Source: Trifolium pratense (taxonomy: Eukaryota > Streptophyta > Magnoliopsida > Fabales > Fabaceae). From it: DNA of 64,000 bases. Below are positions 50,047 to 61,537 of the stretch, in pieces. How positions within the stretch are numbered: position 1 is the stretch's first letter; every line of letters starts with the position of its first letter. The position numbers and the translations under genes were made by a program. The notes beneath the pieces are model-generated. The model was not told the origin of the DNA and did no database searches. It worked only from the letters and a program-made list of their open reading frames with translations. The stretch is from positions 33,517,362 to 33,581,361 of the forward strand of contig NC_060061.1 of NCBI RefSeq assembly GCF_020283565.1, in the 5' to 3' direction.

Positions 50047-50215
50047 GACTCTTCCATGGCGTGGGTTTTGTCAAAGTTCATTTCGAGAGCAAGTTATCAT
50101 CTGATGTTAGTGGATGGGTTGATTTTTGTAGAACACATAGATTGGTTGAAGGGATACCAGTTAAATTTATAGCCACCGAGCCCCTTGACAACTAGGTTAT
50201 TTATGTTAAGGTTGC
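50047..50215 (+). pseudogene. B3-like gene fragment, related to the Helitron 1 gene
   Basis: After a splice-acceptor-like AAAACAG, one frame reads LPWRGFCQSSFREQ, aligning to YWRGFCQNALPNEE in exon 3 of the 41009 gene. A second frame then reads SGWVDFCRTHRLVEGIPVKF, aligning to GQWGDVCKVHKLSEGVVVKF. A frameshift or deletion separates the two, and TAG at 50193-50195 interrupts the second. It is therefore a broken copy of the final B3 exon. Confidence 0.75.
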
Positions 50216-51191
50216 TGCTGTGCAGCAAGTGATAGACGAAAAGTTTGTTCCTTTTGTGGTCATGGCACAATTCTTTGCGGTCACACCATATTTGAATTGT
50301 TCGGAATTGTGTTGTCTTCTTTGATTCACATGTATGAATTCATGGTTTATCATGTGAATTTTGATGGTAGTGTCATATTTTATTTTGATAGTAATGTTGA
50401 ATGGTTAAGCTATATACTTGGTTAAACTTTAGGAATTTAGAAGATAGAAGCAACTCATATGAGCAACTTCATTCTATAACTAATACTTTTAAATCTCATT
50501 TCCATTTATTTTAAAATAAATTTCTATGATTCAATTTATATTTCAAGTTTTAAACTTGATGTTTTAAACAATATCATATTTCCAATTGTTGGACTCAAAA
50601 GTGTCATGGTGACGTTAATTTAAGAAAGAAGATGGAATGATTTGCTATTTTTTTTTTTTTTACAAAAGATAAAACCAGCACTTAAATCTCGGAAAAATTA
50701 TCAATTTCTGCCTAGCACTTAAATATTAGGCTTTAATAACAGGTTTTGAGTTTTTAAGATAATCGTGAAAAACTACGGGTTTAATAGAGATGCTTGAAGT
50801 ATAAGTATATATGGCGTGATGAGATTAAGTATCCTATCTCTAATCCTTGGAGACATTTATTGGATAAGAGTGGTCTTGATTGTGGGGTTGGTTAATCTAC
50901 TTTGCCTCTTCCTCGATCAAAATCATATGTTCATTGTTTGATCAAAGAATTAACATGATCCCATATTATTTTTCTATACTTTATCTTAACTACCATATTT
51001 TTGCATACTTTATATTAATATCCATATGCTTATGACTAACTCCCTTATCTCATATCAACCATGATTGGCATATAGATGCCTATGACTAACCCCCTTGGCT
51101 CATATCAACCATGACTGACATATAGATGCATATGAATAATCCCCTTGGCTCATATCGATCATGATTGATATATATTGGGCGTTTCACAAAA

Positions 51192-51219
51192 CCCGTGCAA
51201 CGCACGGGCAGCCTACTAG
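51192..51219 (+). other. Helitron 2 3' terminus
   Basis: A perfect 7-bp GC hairpin with loop AAC, seven bases, then CTAG; the next base is T. Compare 44356-44384. Confidence 0.85.
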
Positions 51220-51479
51220 TTTACATAAATGTTATGTTATATAAATAGTATTAAAAAAATCTAATAATAGAGAGGTGTCGAAATCATGTACTAGTGGGTT
51301 GTGGGTCGGTAATTTATAAACGAAAATGTTGCCGTGGGTCGGTGTGATGGTATTCATAACATCACATCATTCCTAATCAGCAGACATTTTTTTTTTATTC
51401 TTTACAAGAAGAGGGCAAAGGCTAAAGAAAGAATACGAAATTAATTGAACATTTTTAAGCACGTAACGTAAGTTCTTGA

Positions 51480-52450
51480 AATATCCTCAAACAGATACTC
51501 TACAACTCCATTGAAGGACCTCTGAAACTGGACAAAAAAATAATATTTTGTTAGACTATATGAAACTAACCAACGAGTACATTTGTTACTTTCATGCAAA
51601 GTGTGGTTGGTCTAAACATGTCAAGGAGATTAATAAGATAAGATCTTGGATTCGACGAATCAGAACGGAATAGCTCAATTAATTTTGCAATTATTTGTAA
51701 TCATGTCCACTAGCAATTTGGAGTCATTTTCCACAATGAAATGCGAAAAACCATGGCGTCTAGCTATTTTTAACCCCTCATACATTCCCCACATTTCAAC
51801 ATGAAGAACATCATATGTTTCAATCTTTCGAGCAGTCATTGATCGTCAGAGTCTCGAACAAGGCCACGACAATCTGCAAGGTCCAAGGACTCCTTATAAG
51901 CCCTGTCACAATTAAGTTTAACCCAATCTGTTTGTGATCTCTTCCAACCAAATAAAGAATGACAAGAATAGGATCAATAGACCGATGAAAGTCCTCAAAA
52001 ATAGATTTGTTCCTCCACGTTCAAAGATTCCAACATGTCACCATAAATATAGATCGCCACTCCTCTTTGCGTGCTCCATACACTAGATTGGCGAGGTTCT
52101 TGAAGATCCGGTCCTTGAAATTCAATTAAAATAAATTAGTAATGTGAATTGAAGCAACTAACTTAATCCATACCTAGATTGCGTAAACATAATATCGAAA
52201 ACATGGATGAGTGTCTCGTCACCATTCCCACAACTAGAGCAAATGAGTGAAAGTTTGGAGTTTGTGAAGACTGTTCAAGTCACATATCTTTTGTCAATCC
52301 CCCTCAGTATAGTAGAATTTTGACATTGAAATTCATAGGCACTTGAACTGTGAAATGACAAATATTAGTACCTTTCCGATTAACGGGCCAAATCCATCAG
52401 CGTCCATGGGCGCCGGAAGGGACAACATCTGATTAATCTTGGCAGGAGGT
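51480..52450 (-). mobile_element. LINE relic (zinc-binding and RNase H region)
   Basis: The minus strand reads SSCGNGDETLIHVF near 52230, then WRSIFMVTCWNLWTWRNKSIFED near 52010-52070. Next come HKQIGLNLIVTGL and an RNase H-like segment YEGLKIARRHGFSHFIVENDS near 51700-51790. Stops and frameshifts interrupt the reading frame throughout. It is not the same copy as the LINEs at 17325 and 38415. Confidence 0.7.
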
Positions 52451-53171
52451 AAATGTAACTTGAATTCAATATTCTAGTGAGTAGACATTTGGTTTTGTAT
52501 ATGATAATTTGACAAAATAATTTCGATCTTCATTGGATTATTAGTCTTTTTTTATTACATTTTGAACTATTACTTTACTTTCATGTTTTTTATTTTCAAA
52601 ATTAGATGTGAAACTGGATAATTAACTTTCTTGATTTTTATATTTTATAAAATAAACTTGTATTTTTATATATAATCGTTCTATTTTTACATTTTGCTAA
52701 CATGTTAATGGCTAGTTAGTTTGAAAGTTTATCTATTAAAGTCTATAAAAAATGTGTTTCGTAAATTGATAATTATTAAAGACATTATTTGTACTCGACA
52801 TTAGAGTACGTACCTCGAATTTTCTACATTCCCACTTTTAAGGTGTTCAAATGAACGTCCTAATACATCAAATGTCTTAGGAATCCTTAGAAATCTCAAC
52901 TGCACTTATGAGATACAAGAAAGATCACGGTTGTATTATTATATATTACTACTAAAAAAATTCTATTCACATTTGGACAATGTTAATTTTGATTTAATTT
53001 ATTTAAATTGTGTAGTATTATTATGAAAAAGAAACTTTCTTCAAGCAAAATTTGGAAAACAATTTAAGGAACTGCTTAAAAGAGAACCCTTCTTTGAAAC
53101 AACCCTTCTTTTTATTCCACCAATGAAATTTACATTTACAATAGTTTACAATAGCATAATTTTGATAATAA
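52451..53171. other. AT-rich intergenic, 3' flank of the minus-strand gene
   Basis: No repeat or gene boundary was seen. The segment next to 53172 is probably the 3' UTR of the gene at 53172-57741. Confidence 0.4.
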
Positions 53172-56100
53172 TCAACTTTCTTTTCTTTTTCTACGTTTCC
53201 GGTTTGATGAAGTTTCATCAGAAGTGGAATCGAGGCCAAAACATTTGAGAAATGCTACTGTGGCGGATTGGAAGAATTGACAAGGGTGGAAACTCAGTTT
53301 TGTTGAAGACTCTCCTGCCTCCATAATCTCTCCGCTTCTCATGCTTGAAGAACATCCTTTCTCGCCTTTAATACTTCGGTTCCGTCCACCCTGTTAAAGC
53401 AATACTCAATGCATCATCAATTGAGATGATAATTCACCAATACAATCTTTCAATTATAATTATATAATGCATCACTTATTTGATGTTTATTAAGAAAGAT
53501 TGCAAGAAGAATTTTATATGATATTTTATTTCATATAGAATGATTGATTCATTCCTTGGGGGAAATATATCATGTGTTAAACTTTTACAAAAGGCACATC
53601 ACTTTATAAAGAACTTTGGTACTACTTATTTCTGAATCATCATGCATTATAAAGAATTTGTACTACTACTTTTTAAGCAAATAAATCAAAAGAAAAATCA
53701 TGTTGACTTTTTTTGTGACCAATTATTTTTCTTATCTAATTTCTCTAAAGTGGACTTCTACTCAAAACAATTTTTTGTATAAAAGGAAAAAAAAATCCCA
53801 AAAAGTGGACCTATTAAAGTTATCAAAATGTTTATTAGTCAATTTTTTTTTTATCAAAATGTTGTGATTTTATAAAAAAAAAAAAAAAAATTTCTATTTC
53901 TGATTTTCTGAAATAAGAATCTAAAGGATTCACCGCATGTTTATCATTTTCGATTGAATTTACTAATTTAACAACTAAGGCTGAATTTCCACATATGAGG
54001 AATTGGACTCAAATCTTTTTTTTAGTAAAGACTCGGATTTGTGGATGAAGCACTAATAATATGAATTAAAAAAAAAATGCTCCCACTTGTGTAAATACAA
54101 TGCAAGTTATAGTAATGTAAAACATTTAGAGAATTTATTAAAAGGTTAAGAAATGTGGATAACAACAAGTTATTTCTCGACAAAAACACTAAAAAAATGT
54201 GAAAGATTTCTCAGTTTTTTCTCTACTCTTCTCCCCCCTAAAGCCCTCACTTCCAAACTTTCAAAAAGAGCCTAAAATTTTATTTGGCTGTCACCGGGGC
54301 TCAACAAATAATTAACAACATATTTCAATTAAACTTAGGTTATCAATCAATTTGACCTTTGTCATCATAATTCTGAATTGAGCAATGCTATATCACTTGA
54401 AAGGGAGCATCATGAAGTAAAAAAATCATGCAATAAAAAATTGTCAGCTGTGTCGGAAAATATTCGTGAGATTGTAATTCTCGCTAGAAATAGCATTTTC
54501 CTTCTAAATTTCAATTTCAAATCAAGACCAAATTAGATGTCACAAACAAATCACTATTTGTAAATTCAAAGTTGAACAGATTACTATTTGCAAAGCTCTA
54601 TCGCTCTTTAATCAAGATGAATTATTTCCCATTTTCCAGTAATAAGATATCGATTTCTATTAGTTATTATTTTTCTGCAATTTATTTGATAATATCTATA
54701 ACTTTGCTATTTCAGGGCTCTGTTGTTTTCCACCTGTTGCACTTGCTTGGGATGACATATATGGACTTCATATATACCCAAATTTGAACAGTGAAACAAT
54801 TTTTGTTGATTCCTCACCAGCACAGCGAAGTTCCACTCAGCAATCTGATAAAACCATTGTTCTTCTGCTGGTATGAATCACCTAAAAAACTAAAATGAAC
54901 CGTTTTTTCCAATTCTTGAACAAATAAAGCTAAGCGACATGTCAAATTTAAATCACTAGCATTCTGCCTGGACTTATAATCATATTTGTTGAATTTCTCC
55001 ACTATTCTATGGGTTGACCCACATTGCTCTTATAAAAAGCAACATTTCAAGGTACTAAATAAAGGTTACAAAAAACCATTAACTTCGAACTATGCATTAG
55101 CAGAAACCTGCGACAGCCTGACAGATATTGAAATGCTACTTTTATAAGAGCAATGTGGGTCAACCTGTAGAATAGTGGAGAAATTCAACAAATATGATTA
55201 TAATCCCAAGCAAAATGCTAATGATTTAAATTTGACATGTCACTTAGCTTTATTTGTTCAAGAATTGAATTGAAAAAACAGTTCATTTTAGTTTTTTAAG
55301 TGATTCATACCAGTAGAAGAACAATGGTTTCATCAGATTGGTGAGGAATCAACAAAAATTGTTTCACTGTTCAAATTTGGGTATATACGAAGTCCAGATA
55401 TGTCATCCAAGTGCAACAGGTGAAAAACAGCAGAGCCCTAAAATAGCAAAGTTATAGTTATTATCAAATAAATTGCAGAAAAATAATAACTGATAGAAAT
55501 CGATATCTTATTACTGGAAAATGGGAAAGAGTTCATCTTGATTAAAGAGCAATGATAGAGCTTTGCAAATACTATAGTAATTTGTTTTAGGCTGTTGAAA
55601 GCAACTTAATTATCCTTCCTCAATTCTTGACTTTGAATTTACAAATAGTGATTTGTTTGTGACATCAAATTTGGTCTTGATTTGAAATTGAAATTTAGAA
55701 GGAAAACATTATTTCTAGCGGATTACAGCCTCGCGAATATTTCCCAACACAGCTGCCAATTTTTTATTGCATGATTCTTATTCGTCAGGACTTCATGACG
55801 CTCCCTTTCTGGAGATATAGCATTGCTCAATTCAGAATTATGATGACAAGGGTATTGATAACCTAACTTTAATTGAAACATGTTAATTATTTATTGAACC
55901 CTGGGTGACATCCAAGTAAAATTTTAGGCTCTTTTTGAAAGTTTGGAAGGGAGGGCTTTTGGGGGAGAAGAGAAGAGAAAAAAAATGAGAAATCTTTCAC
56001 ATTTTTTTAGGGTCCGTTTGGTGCGCTGGATAGGAAGACAGGATAGTATAAAATTAACATATCCTGTTTAAATCCTTTGTTTGGTGCACAATAGGAAACG

Positions 56101-57741
56101 ATAAACTTAACCTATTATTAATCCTATCTTGTTGGTCCCTTTGTTATTTTAATCCTTAGTTTTGTTGGGTTAGCAACCTGATAGGATAAATCTATCACAC
56201 TCGGAGGCGTAATTCTCTATTCAACACAAAGACTCCTCTTCGAATCCTGCTGTCAGCAAATCTCGTCCCACTTCTCTCACGCTCATATCCATCATCTGCA
56301 ACAAACTCCTCTCTCCATAATTTTCCATCGTCGCTGTTGTTGTTTGGTGTTATCTATCCATGATTCCATGTCGTTGTTGAAAATGTTATCTTCATTTCTC
56401 TGGTTAACTTGTTGTGGCATCCATAGCTTTATCAATAGCTTAATTGGCTTCTTCTGTGGATTTTGTCTTTTAAGGCTTTATATTTGATTGTTTATTTTTT
56501 TTAACATTTATAAAAAAAAATATGTTATCATGTCAATATTAAATATACATGCATCAAACACATGATAGGATAAAACAATGTTATCCTCTTTTTTATCATG
56601 TGTGTACCAAACACGAGATATGATATGTGTTTATCCTGTCACTATCCTATCATATCCTTATCCAGCTGCTTATTATATTTATATCTTGTCTCTATCATAT
56701 CTTGTGCACCAAACATGCCCTTAGTGTTTTTGTCGAGAAGGATAAATTATGATTAATAAGTTTTTATTATTGAGAGTATTATAACGATGTTAGGATAAGA
56801 GTGCCAACAATTATGTGGTGGCTCCATAATCCATTTCCTAATTCAGACACAAACAATCTTATCAATTTGCATATATAGAAACATTGCAATGTGCATATTC
56901 AACACTATTCCGATTCAATTAAAAAAAAAAAATCACACTCTCACGATATATAATTAAAGATGACTAAAAATTAACTCACCGTCCCAAAATAAATGACCTA
57001 ATTTTGACTCAGTGTACTATTTCGTATGATCTGCTTTGACCATATTTTTTTACTAATATATATATGTGCAAATATTAGCATATGAGATGATGTTTGATTT
57101 TTCTCAATGAATATTTATAAAATATACAAGTTTTATCATTTTTAATCCTACACATCTAAATATATTAACTATTAAAAGATGTGCATTAACAAATATAAAT
57201 GTGGTCAAACAACATTATACATTTTTAGATATACTAATAAACAGCTGGGAGTAATTAATAATAATATCTTCAACAACAAAAAATATTCAGAAAAGTGAAA
57301 AACACAAACAAAAGAATACGACCAAAATAAAAAAGAAACTATGTGAAGACAAATAATTGGATTTTTTTTTTTTGGTTTACTAAATAATTGGATTTTTCAT
57401 CGATAGTAAACGTGGCATTAAATTAGAATCGGAAATTGAAATAGTAGAGTTGGTAAGAGAGAAAAATTAGGTAGTGTAAAACTAACCTCCAGCGTAATCT
57501 GGTGTTGACGGTTAGTTGAAACAGGGGCAATTGAGTCATTGTCAATCTGTTGAATCTCCTCAAACAAAAAGCCTTTAGTAGAGGCGGATGAGGTTTCTGG
57601 TAAGGCGGAGACGGTGGCGGCGTCATCATCGAAAACGATAGTGAAGAAATAGAAAAGTGCAAAAAGGAGAATAAGAACAATTAACTGAATCCAAATCAAC
57701 CATGGAATTCTATAGCTCCCTGTTGTTAACTCGTTGAACAT
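53172..57741 (-). CDS. 157-aa single-pass membrane protein, two exons
   Basis: Exon 1 is 57741-57487 (85 codons) and exon 2 is 53390-53172 (72 codons plus TGA). They join in phase 0 across CTGGAG|GTTAG and CTTTAACAG|GGTGG. Residues about 13-38 (PWLIWIQLIVLILLFALFYFFTIVF) form one membrane helix near the N-terminus. An acidic, Ser-rich linker follows. Exon 2 has CQFFQSATVAFLKCFGLDST and ends in a basic cluster KRKRRKRK-type (RKRRKRKES). A single GxYRIPWL-start membrane protein of this kind is conserved in plants as far as I recall, function unknown. A long CT run lies in the 5' UTR. The 4.1-kb intron holds a giant inverted repeat. The shorter paralogue at 37471 shares the exon 2 motif. Confidence 0.78.
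54174..56739. repeat. Large inverted repeat (foldback) in the intron
   Basis: The left arm 54174-55050 is repeated inverted at 55129-56009 plus 56724-56739, around a 78-base spacer. The outer ends are TTCTCGACAAAAACACTA and its complement. Similarity is high along the whole 0.88 kb (for example CCACTATTCTATGGGTTGACCC against its complement with small changes). No transposase is present. It may be a CACTA- or Mutator-related foldback element; the target duplication is not clear. Confidence 0.85.
56010..56720. mobile_element. PIF/Harbinger MITE nested in the right arm of the inverted repeat
   Basis: Flanked by TTA (56007-56009 and 56721-56723). The termini GGGTCCGTTTGGTGC and GCACCAAACATGCCC are inverted repeats with 12 of 15 matches. 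The left arm of the surrounding palindrome lacks it, so the insertion is exactly defined. The interior contains several GGATA/TATCC tracts; no transposase. Confidence 0.85.
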
Positions 57742-57797
57742 GTTAATTAATCTGTTAACATGAGATTTGAATTTGATTTGGTGATGATAATTAAGAA

Positions 57798-57800
<3 letters not shown>

Positions 57801-57881
<81 letters not shown>
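57801..57881. repeat. (GA)n microsatellite in the 5' UTR of the minus-strand gene
   Basis: About 40 uninterrupted GA units 60 bp upstream of the start codon at 57741; on the sense strand it is a (CT)n tract. Confidence 0.95.
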
Positions 57882-57885
<4 letters not shown>

Positions 57886-58254
57886 TTGGTGTGAGGGTGT
57901 GTGTGAGGGTTGAATGAAGTGGAAGATACGTTAAGGTTCAGAATAAGGAAAAGAAAAAATGAATGAATAAAGTCCTAAATTAGTGTAAATAAGCTGCACG
58001 CGTGTTTCAACGCGTCGTTTGCAAACACTTTTTTTAACCTTTTCAAAGAACAAGAAAGAAAATGATGGCTATTGGATTTGGCTGGTAGTCTTCTTCACAT
58101 GCATTACTTTGGAGTTAGGGTCGAAATCGGTGTGCTGCTCTGGTGACAGTAACATTATTTAAAATTACTTTAATTTTGGGCTAAGAAAGATGGGTGGGTG
58201 AATTATTGTAGTTTTTTTAGAAGGTTAATACATACGTTAAGGAAGAAAAAATAG

Positions 58255-58381
58255 AAATTATTAAATTTTAATTTGTGTATTTTGACTTTAAAAATATTAA
58301 ATTTATTGTATCATTAAATGTTGAATTTCTATTTTGGTATATCTTAACATGTGCCCTATGTGCCATTAGGGCACATGTTAA
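58255..58381. mobile_element. MITE-like repeat, copy 1
   Basis: The segment ending TATCATTAAATGTTGAATTTCTATTTTGGTATATC (split here by position) is found inverted at 59721-59823. It ends in a perfect palindrome TTAACATGTGCCCT / AGGGCACATGTTAA (58344-58357 and 58368-58381). A related terminus occurs near 13583-13597. Confidence 0.6.
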
Positions 58382-59199
58382 CAAGACTTTTTTTTTTAAC
58401 TCTACTTTTATGGCTAATGATACGGTTGACCATCTTCACAAGTGGTCACCGTGGACAAGTGATATACCAAATATGAATTTTACAAAATTTACTATTTGAT
58501 TGAAAATTTATATTATATAGATCATCCATAAATTTTTTAAATTTTTTTAAAAATCATTTGATGTGTTATTGAGATCCATCAAGATTTACGTTATTTAATA
58601 AATCGTTAATCTTGATGTGTCTCAATAACATATCAAATGATTTTCAATTTTTCTAAATTTTTCCATGGATGATCTATATGATCTAAACTTTCAATTCAAC
58701 GATGAATTTTGTAAAATCCGTATTCGTTATAATGTTATTCGTAATTGATCCACCATAGACCACTTGATGAAATGGTCCATATTAGAAATTACCCTACTGT
58801 CATTTAATCTACTATTTATTTTCTTTTTAAAAATAAATTTAGGATATATACTCCCTCCATCCCAAAATATAAGCAAAAGTTGGTCAACAAAAGTGAATAT
58901 ATTTGGTCCAAATCTTTAACCAAATACATCCAATTTTTTTGACTCACTTTTGCTTATATTTTGAGACGGAGAGAGTATTCTTCATTTCTTAATTAAATTT
59001 AAAGAAAATGTGAAGTTAAGTTACGGAGAAAGTAGGATATAATTAATAAATTGTACCTTAAAATATTAAAACGATACTTAAATAGAAACAAAAAAATTCT
59101 TCTAAAACGACTCTCTTTTTAAAAAGGACGTCGAGAGTAATTTTTAAGAAGTCGTAATTTTTGCATATTGTGTGAACATTTTTTCTAATTATTTTCCCA

Positions 59200-60160
59200 A
59201 CAAGTGACATAAGAGCAAAAGTTTCGATCAAGAGACGAAGAAAAGTTGTGCTACAAAGAGAGATTAGTTATGATTTTATTTGTAATAGCGTTAAGATTAC
59301 TTTGAAGTTGAAAATTCTCGTGTTTGATGGGAGGATGAACTTCTCTTTATGGCAATACACAATCCAATGCTATTTGGTACAACAATGTCTTGATTGCTCT
59401 CTAAAAAAAATAATAAGTGAGATGAAAGATCCATAATGGAGTATAATTTATTTATTTTTTTAAAAAAGTGACCAAAATTTATTTGACGCTTGCTGCACAT
59501 ATTAAATTGATTGTATTGAACGAAATTTGAGATTTGTTGAAATACAAATTTGCATCAACAATATTAACCAGATCGATTTATGATTAAAATAAATTTGTCT
59601 CACAGAAGATGAAGGTGATGCGTTTGACCATATTAATACGTTTAATGAGTTAGTATCTAGACTTATAAAAGCAGGGAATGATATCAAAGATGAAAGGGTT
59701 TTGTAAGGGCACATGTTAAGATATACCAAAATAGAAATTCAACATTTAATGATACAAAGAAATTTAATGCTTCAAAAGTCAAAATGCACAAATTAGCATT
59801 TAATAATTTTTATTTTTACTTCCTTAATATGTGCCTTAAGGGCACAAGTTAACATTCTCCAAGATGAAAAACAAGCATTACTTTTATTGGCTTCGCTGCC
59901 AAAATCTTAATAACCATATGTTCAGTCAATGTTAGCAAGAAAGAGTACCTCAAAGCTAGATGATGTGGTGCAATCACGGAAAGAAAGTTAATAAAAAATG
60001 GGTGTTGATAAATCTTTCAAAGACAATCAAATAATGGTAGGTGGACAGAGAAATCATTATGGTGATTAATATAGTAAAAAGTTCAACAAGAGATATCACT
60101 ATTGTCAGATGTCATTACTGTGAAGTGTTTGGTTACATACAAGTTAAACGTCCAAAAGTC
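59200..60160 (+). mobile_element. Copia gag fragment, interrupted by a MITE-like repeat
   Basis: Plus-strand frames read LVFDGRMNFSLWQYTIQCYL with VQQCLDCSL (59300-59400), EDEGDAFDHINTFNELVSRL and KAGNDIKDERVL (up to 59705). After the insert come QDEKQALLLLASLPKS (59860-59910) and a zinc-knuckle relic CHYCEVFGYIQVKRPK (60105-60155). These are Copia gag features in order. Stops and shifts interrupt it. A sequence CCCAACAAGTGACATAAGAGC just upstream looks like an LTR end plus decayed primer site. Confidence 0.8.
59706..59854. mobile_element. MITE-like repeat, copy 2, inside Copia gag
   Basis: It starts AGGGCACATGTTAAG and ends in an imperfect palindrome TTAATATGTGCCTT / AAGGGCACAAGTTAA. The interior is the inverted match of 58255-58343. 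Gag coding resumes right after it (LQDEKQ), so it is an insertion into the older Copia fragment. Confidence 0.7.
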
Positions 60161-60737
60161 ATTGTTAACTGTGGTTTATTAACACTAAGAAGTAATATTT
60201 TTACACTCCAACATAATGAATCCAACGGGCAATCTAGTACTTGGATTAGATCTTCGCGGGTTCTTCAGTTAATAGGTTTATGATTGTTTCAAATTGGTGG
60301 TTAATCGGTGTGTTTGAGTAATGATAATTTACGTGCGTATGAACTTGAACTTAAAATGAAATAAAAACGACAAATTGTTGAAAGGTAAATTGGGTTTCAA
60401 ACATCAATCGAGAGTTTACAACATGTGTTAAGAAGTGTATCCCTAATCGTTTTGTGTGTTAACGTGCATATGTTTTTCTGGCTTAGGCAATATATTTCTC
60501 TTTTGAAAATAAATTTCATAAGAGTAACTGCCTTAGGTCTTTACATGTATGTCAGGTGTCATGGTAACTGCACTTCAATAACCGTAAAAAATTGTTTGCT
60601 CTTAAAACATCAAATCAAATAAATTATAAACCATATATTCTCCTCATAGTAAACCTAGTTTTTCTTTTGTACAATAGACCTATAATTTAGATGAATATAT
60701 AGAAAATAAAACTACAAATAGTTTGAGAGGTACATCA
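60161..60737. other. Intergenic
   Basis: AT-rich; it may contain further decayed Copia sequence, but no motif beyond the zinc knuckle was recognised. Confidence 0.35.
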
Positions 60738-61035
60738 TGTTGAGGGGAATTCATTGTAACCAATATTGGTTACTTGTAACACAAGTAATAGAGTTAGTTA
60801 GGTGATTTTATGTGATGAGTTGTGTGTGTTTGTTAGTTTTTCTGTTATGTTAGTTATTTGATCTTAATGAGGTAGTTAGGGGTAGTTACTAGTTTGTTAG
60901 TAACTTAACCCACAAGCAACATATTATAAATAGTGGTGTAAAGTGAGTAAAGTGTGATCAATAACAATAATTTATTTTTCTCTTAATTCTCTCTCAATTA
61001 TGTGTGTATGTTCTTACTTTAATTAAGTTCCAACA
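60738..61035 (+). mobile_element. Solo Copia LTR, 298 bp, with CATCA target duplication
   Basis: The ends are TGTTGAGGGG and AAGTTCCAACA. It is flanked by CATCA on both sides (60733-60737 and 61036-61040). A TATA box (TATAAATAG) lies near 60926. No internal region or second LTR is present. The CCAACA end resembles the putative LTR end upstream of the gag fragment at 59200. Confidence 0.85.
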
Positions 61036-61252
61036 CATCAAAAGAGAAAAATCACAAGAAACCAAAGTCGCCTAAAGCACTGGTGGAAAATAACATAGAA
61101 GCTCCTCAACACTCAAGACAAGAGCATCAACCACCAAAAATCCCCCGGACCATGCCCATCTCTAGGAGACTAGGACCAAGAAGACACTCAAAAGGGAGGA
61201 AACCACCAAGAAGAACAAACCAACCATTATTTATATATTCCTTTGTCATTAT

Positions 61253-61537
61253 ATAAAGGCTTAACATTTTTTGTTTTAGATTGGTCCCTTAAAGAAAAAA
61301 AAAGGTCCAAATAGGTCCCTTAAAAAAAGGTCTGAATAGGTCCCTTGAAGATATCTTTGTTAATCAGTTTGATCCCTAAAAAAAAGTCGGAATACAACCA
61401 AACTGATTAACAGATATGTCTTTAAGGACCTATTCGGACCTTTTTTTTTTAAAGGACCTATTCAGTTTTTTTTTAAGGGACCAAATGTGAAACAAAAAAT
61501 ATTTTTAAGGGACCGTTTTACTAATTAAGCCTTATAT
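61253..61537. mobile_element. Foldback MITE with repeated GGTCCCTTA units
   Basis: TATAAAGGCTTAAC at the left mirrors TAATTAAGCCTTATA at the right. Within, GGTCCCTTAAA and GGTCCAAATAGG units occur in one orientation in the left half and inverted in the right half, meeting near CAGTTTGATCCCTAAA. The whole insert can fold back. Boundaries are accurate to a few bases. Confidence 0.7.

Larger units (their letters stand above)
44430..51219 (+). mobile_element. Helitron 2, about 6.8 kb, carrying pieces of at least three genes
   Basis: The 5' end TCCTATTATACTAAAGGATGG resembles that of Helitron 1. The exact first base is ambiguous because ATCCT is repeated about five times at 44409-44435. The 3' end has CCCGTGC (51192-51198) and GCACGGG (51202-51208) with loop AAC, then CAGCCTA and CTAG followed by T. 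No Rep/helicase was seen. The contents are exons of a coiled-coil protein, a glycosyltransferase N-terminus and a B3 piece, all on the plus strand, as expected for gene-capturing plant Helitrons. Confidence 0.8.

Noticed and set aside
53021..53239. 72-aa minus-strand frame near the end of the membrane-protein gene
   Set aside because: It overlaps exon 2 in another frame; the exon 2 frame joins exon 1 in phase and shares a motif with the paralogue.
54572..54787. 71-aa frame in the left arm of the inverted repeat
   Set aside because: The inverted copy in the right arm does not keep the frame, and there is no recognisable domain.
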